Counted from the stretch's first letter, positions 1 to 9,034 are shown. The stretch is DNA of 64,000 nucleotides from Candidatus Dormiibacterota bacterium (GCA_003153505.1 PLZA01000031.1:62001-126000), one strand, 5' to 3'. The notes: generated by a model not told the origin, from the letters alone. Made by a program: numbers and translations.

Positions 1-1112
1 TCTTTCCGTTCCGGCACATCATCCCGACCCACCAGGGCCGGGCGGCAGAGAAGATCCTGTTCACGGCCATCGGCGGACCGGGCAAGATCGTGCCCAACAA
101 CACGCATTTCGACACGACCCGGGCCAACGTCGAGTTCACCGGCGCCGAGGCGGTCGACCTGCTGAGCCCGGAGGGACACGACCCGGCGCTCCGGCATCCT
201 TTCAAAGGCAACATGGACGTTGGCAAGCTGGAAGAGCTGCTCCGCACCCACGAGGGATCGGTGCCGGTCGTGTTCGTCACGATCACCAACAACTCGGGTG
301 GCGGGCAGCCCGTCTCGCTCGCGAACCTCCGCGCGGTGCGCGCCGTGTGCGACCGATACGGTATCCCGCTGTTTCTCGATGCGTGCCGGTTCGCCGAAAA
401 CGCCTGGTTCATCCGCGAGCGCGAGCCCGGTCAGCAGGATCGCGATGTGCGCGACATCGTGCGCGACATGGCGGCGCTCGCCGATGGCATGACCATGAGT
501 GCCAAGAAGGACGGTCTCGCCAACATCGGCGGTTGGCTTGCGATGAACGACGACGATCTGGCGGCTCGGTGTCGCAACCTGCTGATCCTCACCGAGGGCT
601 TCCCCACCTACGGCGGGTTGGCGGGCCGGGATCTCGAGGCAATCGCCCAGGGGCTCCATGAGGTGGTCGAGCACGACTATCTGCGCTATCGCATCCGCTC
701 CACGGCATACCTTGGTGAGGCGCTCATTCGCCTCGGCATCCCGATCGTCGAGCCCCCGGGCGGGCACGCCGTGTACATCGACGCACGCGGGCTGCTCCCG
801 CATATCCAGCCGCTGGAGTATCCCGGGCAGGCGCTCGCGGTCGCGCTCTACGCAACCGGCGGCATACGGAGCTGTGAGATCGGCACCGTGATGTTCGGGC
901 GCCGACCTGACGGCACCGAGCACCCGGCTGACATGGACCTCGTGCGCCTGGCGATCCCGCGGCGAACGTACACGCAGAGCCATATCGACTACGTCATCGC
1001 CGTCTGTGCGGAGGTGGCGGCGCACGCCCAAGACCTGTCTGGCTACCGGATCGTCAACGAGCCGCCGGCGCTCCGCCACTTCACCGCGCGGTTCGAGCGG
1101 CTCGGCGCCTGA
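1..1112 (+). CDS. Tryptophanase / tyrosine phenol-lyase family beta-eliminating lyase (5' end outside window)
   Basis: This is a PLP-dependent beta-eliminating lyase, which cleaves tryptophan or tyrosine to indole or phenol plus pyruvate and ammonia. The reading frame is open from position 3, so the start lies upstream and roughly the first quarter of the protein is missing. The early THQGRAAE motif, the FDTT motif, the ITNNSGGGQP stretch and the MSAKKDGLANIGG motif (PLP-binding lysine encoded near 507) are diagnostic. The following TYGGLAGRD stretch is also typical. Tryptophanase and tyrosine phenol-lyase cannot be separated from this fragment. The gene ends 63 bases before the LacI operator and may be unrelated to the cellobiose locus downstream. 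Confidence 0.9.
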   Translation, partial: FPFRHIIPTHQGRAAEKILFTAIGGPGKIVPNNTHFDTTRANVEFTGAEAVDLLSPEGHDPALRHPFKGNMDVGKLEELLRTHEGSVPVVFVTITNNSGGGQPVSLANLRAVRAVCDRYGIPLFLDACRFAENAWFIREREPGQQDRDVRDIVRDMAALADGMTMSAKKDGLANIGGWLAMNDDDLAARCRNLLILTEGFPTYGGLAGRDLEAIAQGLHEVVEHDYLRYRIRSTAYLGEALIRLGIPIVEPPGGHAVYIDARGLLPHIQPLEYPGQALAVALYATGGIRSCEIGTVMFGRRPDGTEHPADMDLVRLAIPRRTYTQSHIDYVIAVCAEVAAHAQDLSGYRIVNEPPALRHFTARFERLGA

Positions 1113-1175
1113 CGGCCGGCACTTCCGGCCCAGGCAGGAAGGTCATTGACAGGCCCCGAGACGAAGCATAAAGTG

Positions 1176-1189
1176 TGGAACCGCTCCCA
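1176..1189. promoter_or_regulatory. LacI/CelR-type operator overlapping the regulator start codon
   Basis: TGGAACCGCTCCCA is an imperfect 14-bp palindrome whose last base is the first base of the ATG at 1189. It matches the known actinobacterial CelR/CebR box TGGGAGCGCTCCCA at 12 of 14 positions. The box overlapping the start codon suggests that the LacI-family gene represses itself. The match is read directly; binding is inferred. Confidence 0.6.
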
Positions 1190-2220
1190 TGAAATCCGCT
1201 CAGAACTCGAAGATCACCCTGGAACACGTAGCGGAAATGGCCCGAGTGTCCCGGGCAACCGCTTCACGAGTACTGACCGCCAACCCGCGCGTCAGCCCGG
1301 AGTCCCGGAGGGCCGTCGAGCGCGCGGCTCGGAAGCTGGGCTACATCCCCAACCACGCGGCGCGAGCACTTGCCACCGGGCACAGCGACGCCGTCGCCCT
1401 GGTCATCTCCGAACCGACGAGCCTGATCTTCGGCGATCCCTTCTTCCCCCGCCTCATCCGCGGGATCGGAGAGGTGCTCGCGGCACGCGACAAGCAACTC
1501 ATCCTGCTGGCGCCACAGTCTGGGACGGACATGGATCGCCTCGAGCGGTTCGTCGCGGCCGGTCACTCCGACGGAGTCCTGCTGGTGTCGCTGCACGGAG
1601 TCCATCCGCTGCCCGGCCGGCTCGCGGCCCGGGGGATTCCGGTGGTGGTCGGCGGCCGTCCTGCGGAGGCCGATCTCTTCACGTATGTCGACATTGACAA
1701 CGTCGGCGGGGCGTTTGCGGCCGTCACGCATCTGGCAGCACGCGGGCGGCGGAGCATCACGACGATCAGCGGCCCCCAGGACATGCCACCGGGGCGAGAT
1801 CGACTGCTCGGGTATCGCTCGGCTCTCGAGGCCGAGGGTTTGCCCCTCGACGAAGGAGCCGAGGAGTCCGCCGACTTCACCCAGGAGGGTGGCGAACGGG
1901 CCATGCGGCGGCTCCTCGAACGGCGTCCATCGCTGGACGCGGTGTTTGCAGCGTCCGACCTGATGGCGGCGGGCGCGCTGCGCACCCTGGCGGAGTCGGG
2001 TCGGCGTGTTCCCGACGATGTCGCCGTCGTCGGCTATGACGACGACCCGGTGGCCGCGTCAAGCAGTCCGCCGCTGACCAGCGTGCGTCAGCCGATCGAG
2101 GAGATGGGGCGGGAGATGGCGCGGCTGCTGCTCGACGCTATGCATGCACCGCGTCGGGTGATCCTCACCACCGAGCTGCAGGTACGACTCTCATCCGGGC
2201 GAGCGACCGAGGCCATGTAG
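1189..2220 (+). CDS. LacI-family transcriptional regulator, CelR/CebR-like
   Basis: A 343-residue LacI-family repressor. The N-terminal helix-turn-helix is at residues 8-30 (ITLEHVAEMARVSRATASRV), followed by the hinge helix (PNHAARAL). A periplasmic-binding-like effector domain with DAVFAASDLMAAGAL and VAVVGYDDD motifs fills the rest. Length is normal for the family. Its operator resembles the cellobiose-responsive CelR/CebR box, and the genes downstream are for oligosaccharide import and cellobiose phosphorolysis, so a cello-oligosaccharide is the likely effector (inference). A duplicated, broken copy of its 5' end lies about 100 bases downstream. Confidence 0.9.
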   Translation: MKSAQNSKITLEHVAEMARVSRATASRVLTANPRVSPESRRAVERAARKLGYIPNHAARALATGHSDAVALVISEPTSLIFGDPFFPRLIRGIGEVLAARDKQLILLAPQSGTDMDRLERFVAAGHSDGVLLVSLHGVHPLPGRLAARGIPVVVGGRPAEADLFTYVDIDNVGGAFAAVTHLAARGRRSITTISGPQDMPPGRDRLLGYRSALEAEGLPLDEGAEESADFTQEGGERAMRRLLERRPSLDAVFAASDLMAAGALRTLAESGRRVPDDVAVVGYDDDPVAASSSPPLTSVRQPIEEMGREMARLLLDAMHAPRRVILTTELQVRLSSGRATEAM

Positions 2221-2313
2221 ACCGATGCGCGTCCTTGCCCGCCGACTCGGGGTCCAAAGGCCTGAAATCCGGGGTCTTACGGTTCTAGACAAGCGACATG
2301 GCCGGCTCGATCG

Positions 2314-2327
2314 TGGAAGCACTTCCA
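2314..2327. promoter_or_regulatory. Second LacI-type operator at the start of the broken LacI copy
   Basis: TGGAAGCACTTCCA is a near-perfect 14-bp palindrome of the same class as the box at 1176-1189. It sits in the same place relative to an ATG (2327). It would place the transporter operon under LacI-family control. Binding is inferred from resemblance and position. Confidence 0.6.
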
Positions 2328-2574
2328 TGAAGAACGGCCAGAAATGACCCTCGACCAAGTCGCGAAATCGGCGCGAGTCTCGCGAGCGACGGCGTCTCGC
2401 GCGCTCACCGCCAACCCGAGGGTCAGTCCTGAGGCGCGACGGGCCGTAGAGCGCTCGTTGCGAAAGCTGAGCTACGTCCCCAACCACGCAGCCCGCGCCC
2501 TGGCGACGGGTCGCAGCGACGCCGTTGCCCTGGTCATCCGCCGTTCGTCAATGTCGAGGCGCCAGGTCGCCTAG
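2327..2574 (+). pseudogene. Truncated LacI-family gene: HTH remnant fused to a short tail
   Basis: The reading frame from 2344 encodes 76 residues. About 65 are a LacI DNA-binding domain very similar to the regulator at 1189 (shared VSRATASR, LTANPRVSPE and VPNHAARALATG stretches), ending at VALVI. Then homology stops abruptly and an unrelated tail of about 11 residues leads to TAG at 2572. The ATG matching the first copy's start (2327) runs into TGA after six codons, so the copy also carries a frameshift relative to its paralogue. The transporter operon begins two bases after the stop. Most likely a deletion remnant. An alternative is a small HTH-only DNA-binding protein translated from 2344. 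Confidence 0.7.
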
Positions 2575-2576
2575 CC

Positions 2577-3578
2577 ATGCGCCTCCTCCTTCGCCGACTC
2601 AGCTTCTATGTGATCGCCGCATGGGTGGCGCTCACCATCAGCTTCTTCCTCCCGAGGGTGATGCCCGGGAACCCCGTCCAGGAGGCGATCTCGCGAGCCA
2701 CTCAGTCGGGGGTCTGTAACTTGGAGTGCGTCAACGCCATCCGCCTGGAGCTCGGCTTCGGGGTGCACACAAGCATCTGGGTCCAGTACCTCCAGTTCTG
2801 GGGCAACCTCTTCCATGGCGACCTCGGCAGCTCGTGGACCCAGGGGAACCAGCCCGTTGCGACCCTGATTGCCCAGTACCTGCCCTGGACGATTGGGCTC
2901 CTCGGGGCCGCCACTGTCATCAGCTTCGTCCTCGGCACCCTCATCGGGATCGTGATGGGCTGGCTCCGCGGCTCCTGGCTGGACTGGCTGATGCCGGTGG
3001 CCACACTCTTTCAGGCGATCCCGTACTTCCTCCTCGCGCTGGTGCTCACGATGTTCTTCGGCGAGACGGCGCACATGCTCCACCTGCTGCCGAGCTCCGG
3101 CGGGTACGACGTCTACACGGTGGCACCGGGGATGAACTGGCCCTATCTCTGGAGCATCGTCACTCATGCCGTGCTCCCCGCAGCCACCGTTGTGCTGGCC
3201 TCCATGGCCGGGTTCATCCTCGGCATGCGCAACCAGATGATCACCACGATGGACGAGGATTTCGTCCTCGTGGCCCGTGCCAAGGGCCTCCCTCGCCGCC
3301 GGGTCGTCTGGTACGCCGCCCGCAACGCCATGCTCCCCAGCGTTTCCAACTTCTCGATCGCCATCAGCCTCGTGGTGGCCGGTCAGCTTCTCGTCGAACT
3401 TGTCTTCAACTACCCGGGGATCGGATACCACCTCTTCAAGGCTGTCGAGGACCTCGACTACGTCCTTGTCCAGGGAATCTTCCTCGTGATCGTGGTCGTG
3501 GTGCTGGTCGCGAATCTCCTCGCCGATCTCGTGTACGTGCTGATCGACCCCCGGGCTCGCCAGGAGGCGGCGGGATGA
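2577..3578 (+). CDS. Opp/Dpp-type ABC transporter permease 1 (DppB-like)
   Basis: A 333-residue inner-membrane permease of the oligopeptide/dipeptide family, which also includes cello-oligosaccharide importers. The N-terminal helix (about residues 8-28) is followed by an extracytoplasmic loop with Cys47 and Cys51, then about five more helices. The EAA loop is seen as DFVLVARAKGLPRRRVVW, with the family's C-terminal LVELVFNYPGIGYHLF stretch. It heads a five-gene run with ATGA overlaps (permease, permease, ATPase, ATPase, binding protein). No strong ribosome binding site precedes its ATG, so it may be translated by coupling to the 76-codon frame that ends two bases upstream. Confidence 0.92.
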   Translation: MRLLLRRLSFYVIAAWVALTISFFLPRVMPGNPVQEAISRATQSGVCNLECVNAIRLELGFGVHTSIWVQYLQFWGNLFHGDLGSSWTQGNQPVATLIAQYLPWTIGLLGAATVISFVLGTLIGIVMGWLRGSWLDWLMPVATLFQAIPYFLLALVLTMFFGETAHMLHLLPSSGGYDVYTVAPGMNWPYLWSIVTHAVLPAATVVLASMAGFILGMRNQMITTMDEDFVLVARAKGLPRRRVVWYAARNAMLPSVSNFSIAISLVVAGQLLVELVFNYPGIGYHLFKAVEDLDYVLVQGIFLVIVVVVLVANLLADLVYVLIDPRARQEAAG

Positions 3579-4795
3579 CCGCCGGCGCTGCGACGACTCG
3601 TACCGAAACCCCGCTCGCCGCCGCGGGCCTGCAGCCGCCCCCATCGGTGCTGCGGTCCAGGGGGCTGCGCGTGCCGCGCTCTCCGAAGGTGATTGCCGGG
3701 CTGGCCATTCTGGCGGTATTCGTTGTGATCGCCGTCATCGGGCCGGTGATCGCGCCATACAGCCCCAACGAGACAGGGATCTACTGTCGGACTGCGTGTT
3801 CGGGTGCGCGGGCTGCGGCGGCATGGTTGCAAACGATCGTTGTGCACCCGGCGGAGCAGGTCTGCAACGCGGCCGGAACCGTCTGCTTCAACTCGCCTGC
3901 GGTACTGGCGTTCCTGCCCAAGCCGCCCTCAGGCGCCCACTGGCTCGGCACGACTGTCTTCGCACAAGACGTCTGGTCTCAGCTGCTCGTGTCGACGCGG
4001 GCCACCCTGCTTGTCGGGTTCATCGCGGGTGCGATAGCCACCGCACTTTCGGTGCTCGTGGGCGTGACTGCAGGCTACCTCGGAGGCAACGCCGACGAGG
4101 GGCTGTCGCTCCTCTCCAATGTCTTCCTGGCAATCCCGGGGCTTCCGCTCCTCATCGTGCTTGCCAGCTACGTCCCCTCGGCCGGCGCGAACGTCATCGT
4201 CATCGCCCTCATCGTCGCGGTCACGGGATGGGCATATGGAGCCCGGGTGCTGCGGGCTCAGACGCTCTCATTGCGCAACCGCGATTTCGTCGAGGCGGCC
4301 CGAGTCTCTGGGGAGGGCCGCATGCGGATCATCGTCGTTGAGGTCCTGCCCAACCTGCTGCCGATCGTGGCGTCCACCTTCCTCTTCACCACGCTCTACG
4401 CCGTGGGCGCCTACGTCGCCCTCGCCTTCCTCGGGCTGGCCGGTGCGCCCAACGCCAGTCCAGCCGGGCTCTGGAACTGGGGCGAGATGTTGCAACAGGC
4501 CTATCCACAGAATGCCGTTGCGAGCGGCTGGTGGTGGTGGTGGCTGCCTCCGGGGTTCTGCATTGCACTCCTCGGGATGGGCCTGGCTCTCCTCAACTTT
4601 GGGATCGACGAGTTCGTCAACCCACGTCTGCGCGCCGCGGGACTCTCCCGACGTTCGGCGCGTCGAGCAGGCATCAGCCTCCGGCCTCGACTGGGCATCA
4701 CGCCGGTGATGCATCGTCGAGCGACCGGCGGACGGCACTCCGCAACGGCGGCTGTGGCCACCGACGCCGTGGGGTCTGAAGGGGCGGCACCATGA
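3575..4795 (+). CDS. Opp/Dpp-type ABC transporter permease 2 (DppC-like), with a cysteine-rich loop
   Basis: A 406-residue DppC-like permease. The ATG at 3575 overlaps the stop of the first permease (ATGA); the open frame extends far upstream, but only as a shadow of that gene. One helix at about residues 40-60 is followed by an extracytoplasmic insertion with Cys71, Cys75, Cys97 and Cys104. The transport domain follows (GTTVFAQDVWSQLL, then EAA loop RDFVEAARVSGEGRMRII). DppC proteins are usually about 280-320 residues; the extra length is the loop and an Arg-rich C-terminal tail of about 50 residues. The four cysteines could form disulfides (inference). Confidence 0.9.
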   Translation: MTAGAATTRTETPLAAAGLQPPPSVLRSRGLRVPRSPKVIAGLAILAVFVVIAVIGPVIAPYSPNETGIYCRTACSGARAAAAWLQTIVVHPAEQVCNAAGTVCFNSPAVLAFLPKPPSGAHWLGTTVFAQDVWSQLLVSTRATLLVGFIAGAIATALSVLVGVTAGYLGGNADEGLSLLSNVFLAIPGLPLLIVLASYVPSAGANVIVIALIVAVTGWAYGARVLRAQTLSLRNRDFVEAARVSGEGRMRIIVVEVLPNLLPIVASTFLFTTLYAVGAYVALAFLGLAGAPNASPAGLWNWGEMLQQAYPQNAVASGWWWWWLPPGFCIALLGMGLALLNFGIDEFVNPRLRAAGLSRRSARRAGISLRPRLGITPVMHRRATGGRHSATAAVATDAVGSEGAAP

Positions 4796-5943
4796 TGGCC
4801 CCAGAGGCTCCAGCGAGGACGCCATCCGCGAAGCCGGCCCAGCTCGCCGAGCCGGTCCTCGAGATCCGCGGGCTGTGCGTCGATTACGGCTACGGAGCGG
4901 ACGCAGTGTCCGCCGTCGTGGACTGCGACCTCGTGCTCCGGCGAGGCGAGGTAATGGGGCTGGCCGGGGAGAGCGGAAGCGGCAAATCCACGCTCGCCAT
5001 GGCCGCCATCCGGCTCCTCCGTTCGCCGGGGGTGATCACTGCGGGCGAGGTGCTCTTCCACTCGAGGCCCTTCAGCGAGGAGGGTCCCCGCGGGACGATC
5101 GACATGCTCGCTGCCAATGACTCTGTCTTGCGGACGGTGCGATGGTCGGAGATCTCGGTGGTGCTCCAGAGCGCCCTCAACGCCCTCAATCCCGTGATCA
5201 CCATCGGTGCGCAGTTCGACGACCTCCTGCGGGTGCATCGCCCGTCGTTTTCGAACCGCGACCGATGGAATCGGTCCGCCGAGCTCCTGGATATGGTGGG
5301 AATGACGGCTGACCGACTTCGTAGCTATCCCCACGAGCTCTCAGGCGGCATGTGCCAGCGGGCGATGATCGCCATGGCACTGGCGCTCGAGCCGCAGGTC
5401 ATCCTGCTGGACGAGCCGACGACAGCCCTCGACGTCGTCACCCAGCGCGAGATTCTCGAGGAGTTGATGGGGCTTCGCGACCAACTTGGGTTCGCGGCCC
5501 TCTTCATCACCCACGACCTCTCTCTCCTCGTCGAGCTGGCCGACGAGATCGCCGTCATGTACGCGGGCAGAGTGATGGAGCGCGCCCCCGCGGCTAGCCT
5601 TTTCCACGCCCCGCGCCTGCCGTACACCTACGGCCTGCTCAACTGCTTCCCACCGATGCACGGCCCGCGCCGGCCGATGGAGGGAATCCCCGGGTCACCC
5701 CCCGACCTCAGGGTGCTCCCGACCGGGTGCGCCTTCCACCCGCGCTGCCGGTGGGCAATGGAGCGGTGCCGGCAGGAGCGACCGGTGCTCCGGCCGCTCG
5801 GGGGCCCGAATCGCGAGGTCGCCTGCTGGCTCCACGCCGGCGATGCAACCATTCCCCGCGAGCTGGCCCATCCTGAGCCGCCGGCGGCCGCCGGCCGGCC
5901 GGCGGCAACGGGTCCGGCTCGCGCGGCGAGGGCGCGCCGATGA
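4792..5943 (+). CDS. Opp/Dpp-type ABC transporter ATPase 1 (DppD-like)
   Basis: A 383-residue ATP-binding subunit. Walker A is GESGSGKST at 59-67, the signature is LSGGMCQR at 183-190, and Walker B is VILLDEP at 203-209, followed by an H-loop (FITHDLS). The C-terminal oligopeptide-transporter ATPase domain carries a GCAFHPRCRWAMERC cysteine cluster plus a later Cys. In at least one studied DppD relative such cysteines bind an Fe-S cluster. The start overlaps the previous stop (ATGA). It should pair with the DppF-like ATPase that follows. Confidence 0.93.
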   Translation: MMAPEAPARTPSAKPAQLAEPVLEIRGLCVDYGYGADAVSAVVDCDLVLRRGEVMGLAGESGSGKSTLAMAAIRLLRSPGVITAGEVLFHSRPFSEEGPRGTIDMLAANDSVLRTVRWSEISVVLQSALNALNPVITIGAQFDDLLRVHRPSFSNRDRWNRSAELLDMVGMTADRLRSYPHELSGGMCQRAMIAMALALEPQVILLDEPTTALDVVTQREILEELMGLRDQLGFAALFITHDLSLLVELADEIAVMYAGRVMERAPAASLFHAPRLPYTYGLLNCFPPMHGPRRPMEGIPGSPPDLRVLPTGCAFHPRCRWAMERCRQERPVLRPLGGPNREVACWLHAGDATIPRELAHPEPPAAAGRPAATGPARAARARR

Positions 5944-7049
5944 GCGCCACTGTCGCTGGCGGCGTCGCCGTGCTGGAGGGCAAGAACCTCACCAAGTACT
6001 TCTCGGTGAAACGCGGTCATGGCGTGCTCGCCAGGCGCGCCCTGCTCTACGCGGTGCAGGACGTCTCGGTCAGCATCGGGGCGGCGCGGGTCACCGCCGT
6101 TGTCGGCGAGAGTGGATCGGGGAAGACGACGGTCGCCCGGATGCTGGCGAAGATCATCAGCCCGGACGGTGGCGAGGTACTCCTCGACGGGAGGCCGACG
6201 CCTCGCGGCCGTCCGCGCGAGTACGCGCGCCAGGTGCAGATGATCTTCCAGGATCCCTTTGCATCGCTCAACCCGGTGCACCGCGTCCGCCACAACCTGG
6301 TCCGCCCCCTCAAGATCCACCACGTCACCGACGACGTTGACGCCACTGTGACCGGCCTGCTCCGACGGGTGTCACTGGAACCTCCCGAGGAGTTTGCGGC
6401 CAAGTTCCCGCACGAACTGTCGGGTGGACAGCGCCAGCGTGTCGCGATCGCCAGAGCGCTGGCGGTTCGCCCGCGGGTGCTGCTCGCCGACGAGCCGGTG
6501 TCGATGCTCGACGTGTCGATCCGCCTCGGAGTCCTCAACCTGCTGGCCGACCTTCGCGACGCCGAAGGTCTGGCGATCCTCTATGTCACGCACGACATCG
6601 GGTCTGCGCGGTATCTCGCCGACACCATCGTCGTCATGTACGCCGGCCAGCTGGTCGAAGCGGCGCCGAGCGTGAGCCTCACCGACGAACCCGCGCACCC
6701 GTACACCCAGCTCCTGCTCTCAGCGGCACCCGACCCCGAACGGCCGCAGCCACCGAGCCTCGTCCGAAGCGGAGCGCCACCAAGCCTCATCGCGCCGCCA
6801 AGCGGCTGCCGCTTCCATCCCCGATGTCCTCATGCCATGGAGATCTGTCGCCGGGTCTCGCCACCAAGTGTCGAGGTCTCGTCCGGCCACAGCGCAGCCT
6901 GCTGGCTCCACGTCGATTCCGACAGGCGGCTGCTGGAGGAGGAGCGGACACCCGGCAGCGTCGCTACCACCGATCCATCGGCGCCCCAGTCTGCCCCGGA
7001 GTGCTCTCAGCCGACCAGCACAACCCGAACCCGGAGAAAGGAGGCATGA
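5940..7049 (+). CDS. Opp/Dpp-type ABC transporter ATPase 2 (DppF-like)
   Basis: A 369-residue ATP-binding subunit with Walker A GESGSGKTT at 56-64, the IFQDPFASLNP Q-loop near 102-112, signature LSGGQRQR at 160-167 and Walker B VLLADEP at 180-186. The C-terminal domain repeats the four-cysteine arrangement of the first ATPase (GCRFHPRCPHAMEIC, then a later Cys). Its ATG overlaps the upstream stop. Together with the DppD-like subunit it would form the heterodimeric motor of the importer. Confidence 0.93.
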   Translation: MSATVAGGVAVLEGKNLTKYFSVKRGHGVLARRALLYAVQDVSVSIGAARVTAVVGESGSGKTTVARMLAKIISPDGGEVLLDGRPTPRGRPREYARQVQMIFQDPFASLNPVHRVRHNLVRPLKIHHVTDDVDATVTGLLRRVSLEPPEEFAAKFPHELSGGQRQRVAIARALAVRPRVLLADEPVSMLDVSIRLGVLNLLADLRDAEGLAILYVTHDIGSARYLADTIVVMYAGQLVEAAPSVSLTDEPAHPYTQLLLSAAPDPERPQPPSLVRSGAPPSLIAPPSGCRFHPRCPHAMEICRRVSPPSVEVSSGHSAACWLHVDSDRRLLEEERTPGSVATTDPSAPQSAPECSQPTSTTRTRRKEA

Positions 7050-7231
7050 GGATGAGGGAACGCAACGCAGGTGTCGAGGCGGTACCGATCGCGGCATGCG
7101 GGCGGAGATGGCACGCCCGCGACCGCGAAGCCAGCGCCGGGAGGCGCCGACCTCCGTAGCAACGTCGTGCGTTGCGGGACTTGTATCAACAGTGGCGGCC
7201 CAAAGGGACCGCGCGTCACGGAGTTATTACC

Positions 7232-9034
7232 ATGAACCGAAAGATATCCGGAGCTGCGGCCGTCGCGGCTCTCCTCGGGTTGGCCGCATGCGGCAGCTCG
7301 AGTACACCAGCACCGGGGTCGGCGGCGGGGAAGCCGCTCGTCGAGGAGGCGACGACCGGCTCCACGTTCTCGAATGACTTCAACCCATTCGATTCAAACT
7401 CGACGGCAAGGGCGATGAACCTGGCCAGCATCGTGTATGAGCCGCTGTACGAGCTCAACGCCCTCGATCCAACCACGAGCGGGAGCCATCCCTGGCTCGC
7501 CACCGGCTACACCTTCAGCAACGGCGGCGATTCTCTGGCGATCGCGGTCCGCCAAAACGTTAAGTTCAATGACGGTACGTCGCTCAGTGCGAAGGATGTC
7601 GCCGCGACCTTCAAAGCCATCAAGGACCAGCCGAAGCTGGACTGGAGCGGCGTTCCTGTGCAGTCGGCTGACCCGAGCGTCAGCGGCAACACGGTGACCC
7701 TGACCTTCGGCAGCCCGCAGTACACCAATCTCTGGTCGATCCTTGGCACCACGTGGATCGTGCAGGCATCCGTGGCTCGGCAGTTGACCTCGAATCCGAC
7801 CATGGCGATCACCAATCCGGTCGGCACCGGCCCGTTCATGCTCGGCGCGGGGGGCTACACGTCGCAGCTCATCACGTTCACGCCCAACCCTCACTACTGG
7901 GGCGGTAACTGCAACGGTCACGTGCCATGCACAGCGAATGGCAAGCCACCGGAGTCCAAGGTCGAGATCCCGTACATCGCCGACAACAACACTGCGGCGC
8001 AGCAGCTGGCCAGCGGCAACCTCGACTGGGCCGGCAACGACATCCCGAATGTCTACCAGACGTTCGTCAACCTCAACCCGTTGACCAACCACGCCTGGTT
8101 CGCGTCGGGTAACACCGTGACGCTTTGGTTCAACCTGACCGGCCCGCATGCGGTCTCGGCCCTCAAGGACCCGGCCGTTCGCAGGGCCATCAGCTTGGGC
8201 ATCGACCGGCAGGCCCTCGCACAGCTCGGCGAGTCGGGCTACGAGTATCCGGCAACATCGTCGGGTGGCCTGATCCTGCCGAACCAGAAGGTCTATCTCA
8301 GCTCCACCCTGACCAACGATCTGCCGGCCACACCTGAGACGAGCGCCAAGCGTGCCTCGAATGACAAGTGGCAGGGCGACACCGTCGAGAAGGAGCTTAC
8401 CGGCGCCGGCTGGACGCCACCTGCGGGCTGGGGAACCTCCGCCGAGGTCCCGTGCGATGGCTCAGTCGTCGCCAACTGCTGGCACAAGGGATCGCAGATC
8501 ATCCAGTTCGCCATCTACGACCCGCAGCCCTTCAGTGACTACTGGGAGGACGCAACGCTGATCTCCCAGGAGCTGCAGTCCGAAGGCATGGCCGTGACCA
8601 CAAGCGACGGCAAGGACTACAACACGTGGAACGGCAACCTCGTCTCGGGCAACTTCCAGGCGGCGATCCACTGGGGCGCCGGTGGCAACATCCCGTACGT
8701 GCAGTACTACAACTGGCTCGATCCGGCGTCGCAGCAAGCCGGGAGTGGAAACTTCGGCGGCATCAACGACTCCACGGCGACCCAGCTCCTCCATCAGTAC
8801 GAGGCCACCGATCCGAGCAACACCACGCAGCTGACGCAGGTCGTTCAGGGCCTCGAAAACTACGTCTCGACCAACGCGCCAGTCGTGCCGCTGCTTTACG
8901 GTGCCGACTGGAACGTCTTCAGCAGCGCCAAGTACGTGGGATGGCCGGATCAGAGCAATCCCTACATGAATCCCTCGCCGAACGATCCGGAGATGCCATA
9001 CATCCTCATGTCCCTGAGGCCGGCAACCTCCTGA
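7232..9034 (+). CDS. Extracellular solute-binding lipoprotein, family 5 (Opp/Dpp/cello-oligosaccharide type)
   Basis: A 600-residue lipoprotein that should capture the transported solute and hand it to the permeases. ATG at 7232 was chosen over an in-frame upstream codon at 7172 because it has a GGAG Shine-Dalgarno sequence eight bases upstream and starts a lipoprotein signal peptide (lipobox LAAC, Cys20). Family-5 hallmarks include YEPLYELNALDP, the KFNDGTSLSAKDVAATF stretch, GTGPFMLG and PAVRRAISLGIDRQALAQL. Two Cys pairs (NCNGHVPC and PCDGSVVANC) may be disulfides. The family mostly binds peptides but includes cellobiose and cello-oligosaccharide binders; the phosphorylase next door favours a sugar (inference). 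Confidence 0.9.
   Translation: MNRKISGAAAVAALLGLAACGSSSTPAPGSAAGKPLVEEATTGSTFSNDFNPFDSNSTARAMNLASIVYEPLYELNALDPTTSGSHPWLATGYTFSNGGDSLAIAVRQNVKFNDGTSLSAKDVAATFKAIKDQPKLDWSGVPVQSADPSVSGNTVTLTFGSPQYTNLWSILGTTWIVQASVARQLTSNPTMAITNPVGTGPFMLGAGGYTSQLITFTPNPHYWGGNCNGHVPCTANGKPPESKVEIPYIADNNTAAQQLASGNLDWAGNDIPNVYQTFVNLNPLTNHAWFASGNTVTLWFNLTGPHAVSALKDPAVRRAISLGIDRQALAQLGESGYEYPATSSGGLILPNQKVYLSSTLTNDLPATPETSAKRASNDKWQGDTVEKELTGAGWTPPAGWGTSAEVPCDGSVVANCWHKGSQIIQFAIYDPQPFSDYWEDATLISQELQSEGMAVTTSDGKDYNTWNGNLVSGNFQAAIHWGAGGNIPYVQYYNWLDPASQQAGSGNFGGINDSTATQLLHQYEATDPSNTTQLTQVVQGLENYVSTNAPVVPLLYGADWNVFSSAKYVGWPDQSNPYMNPSPNDPEMPYILMSLRPATS

Noticed and set aside
2571-3644. 357-codon minus-strand frame opposite the first permease
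   Set aside because: Repeated charged motifs typical of antisense translation of membrane-protein codons; no homology.
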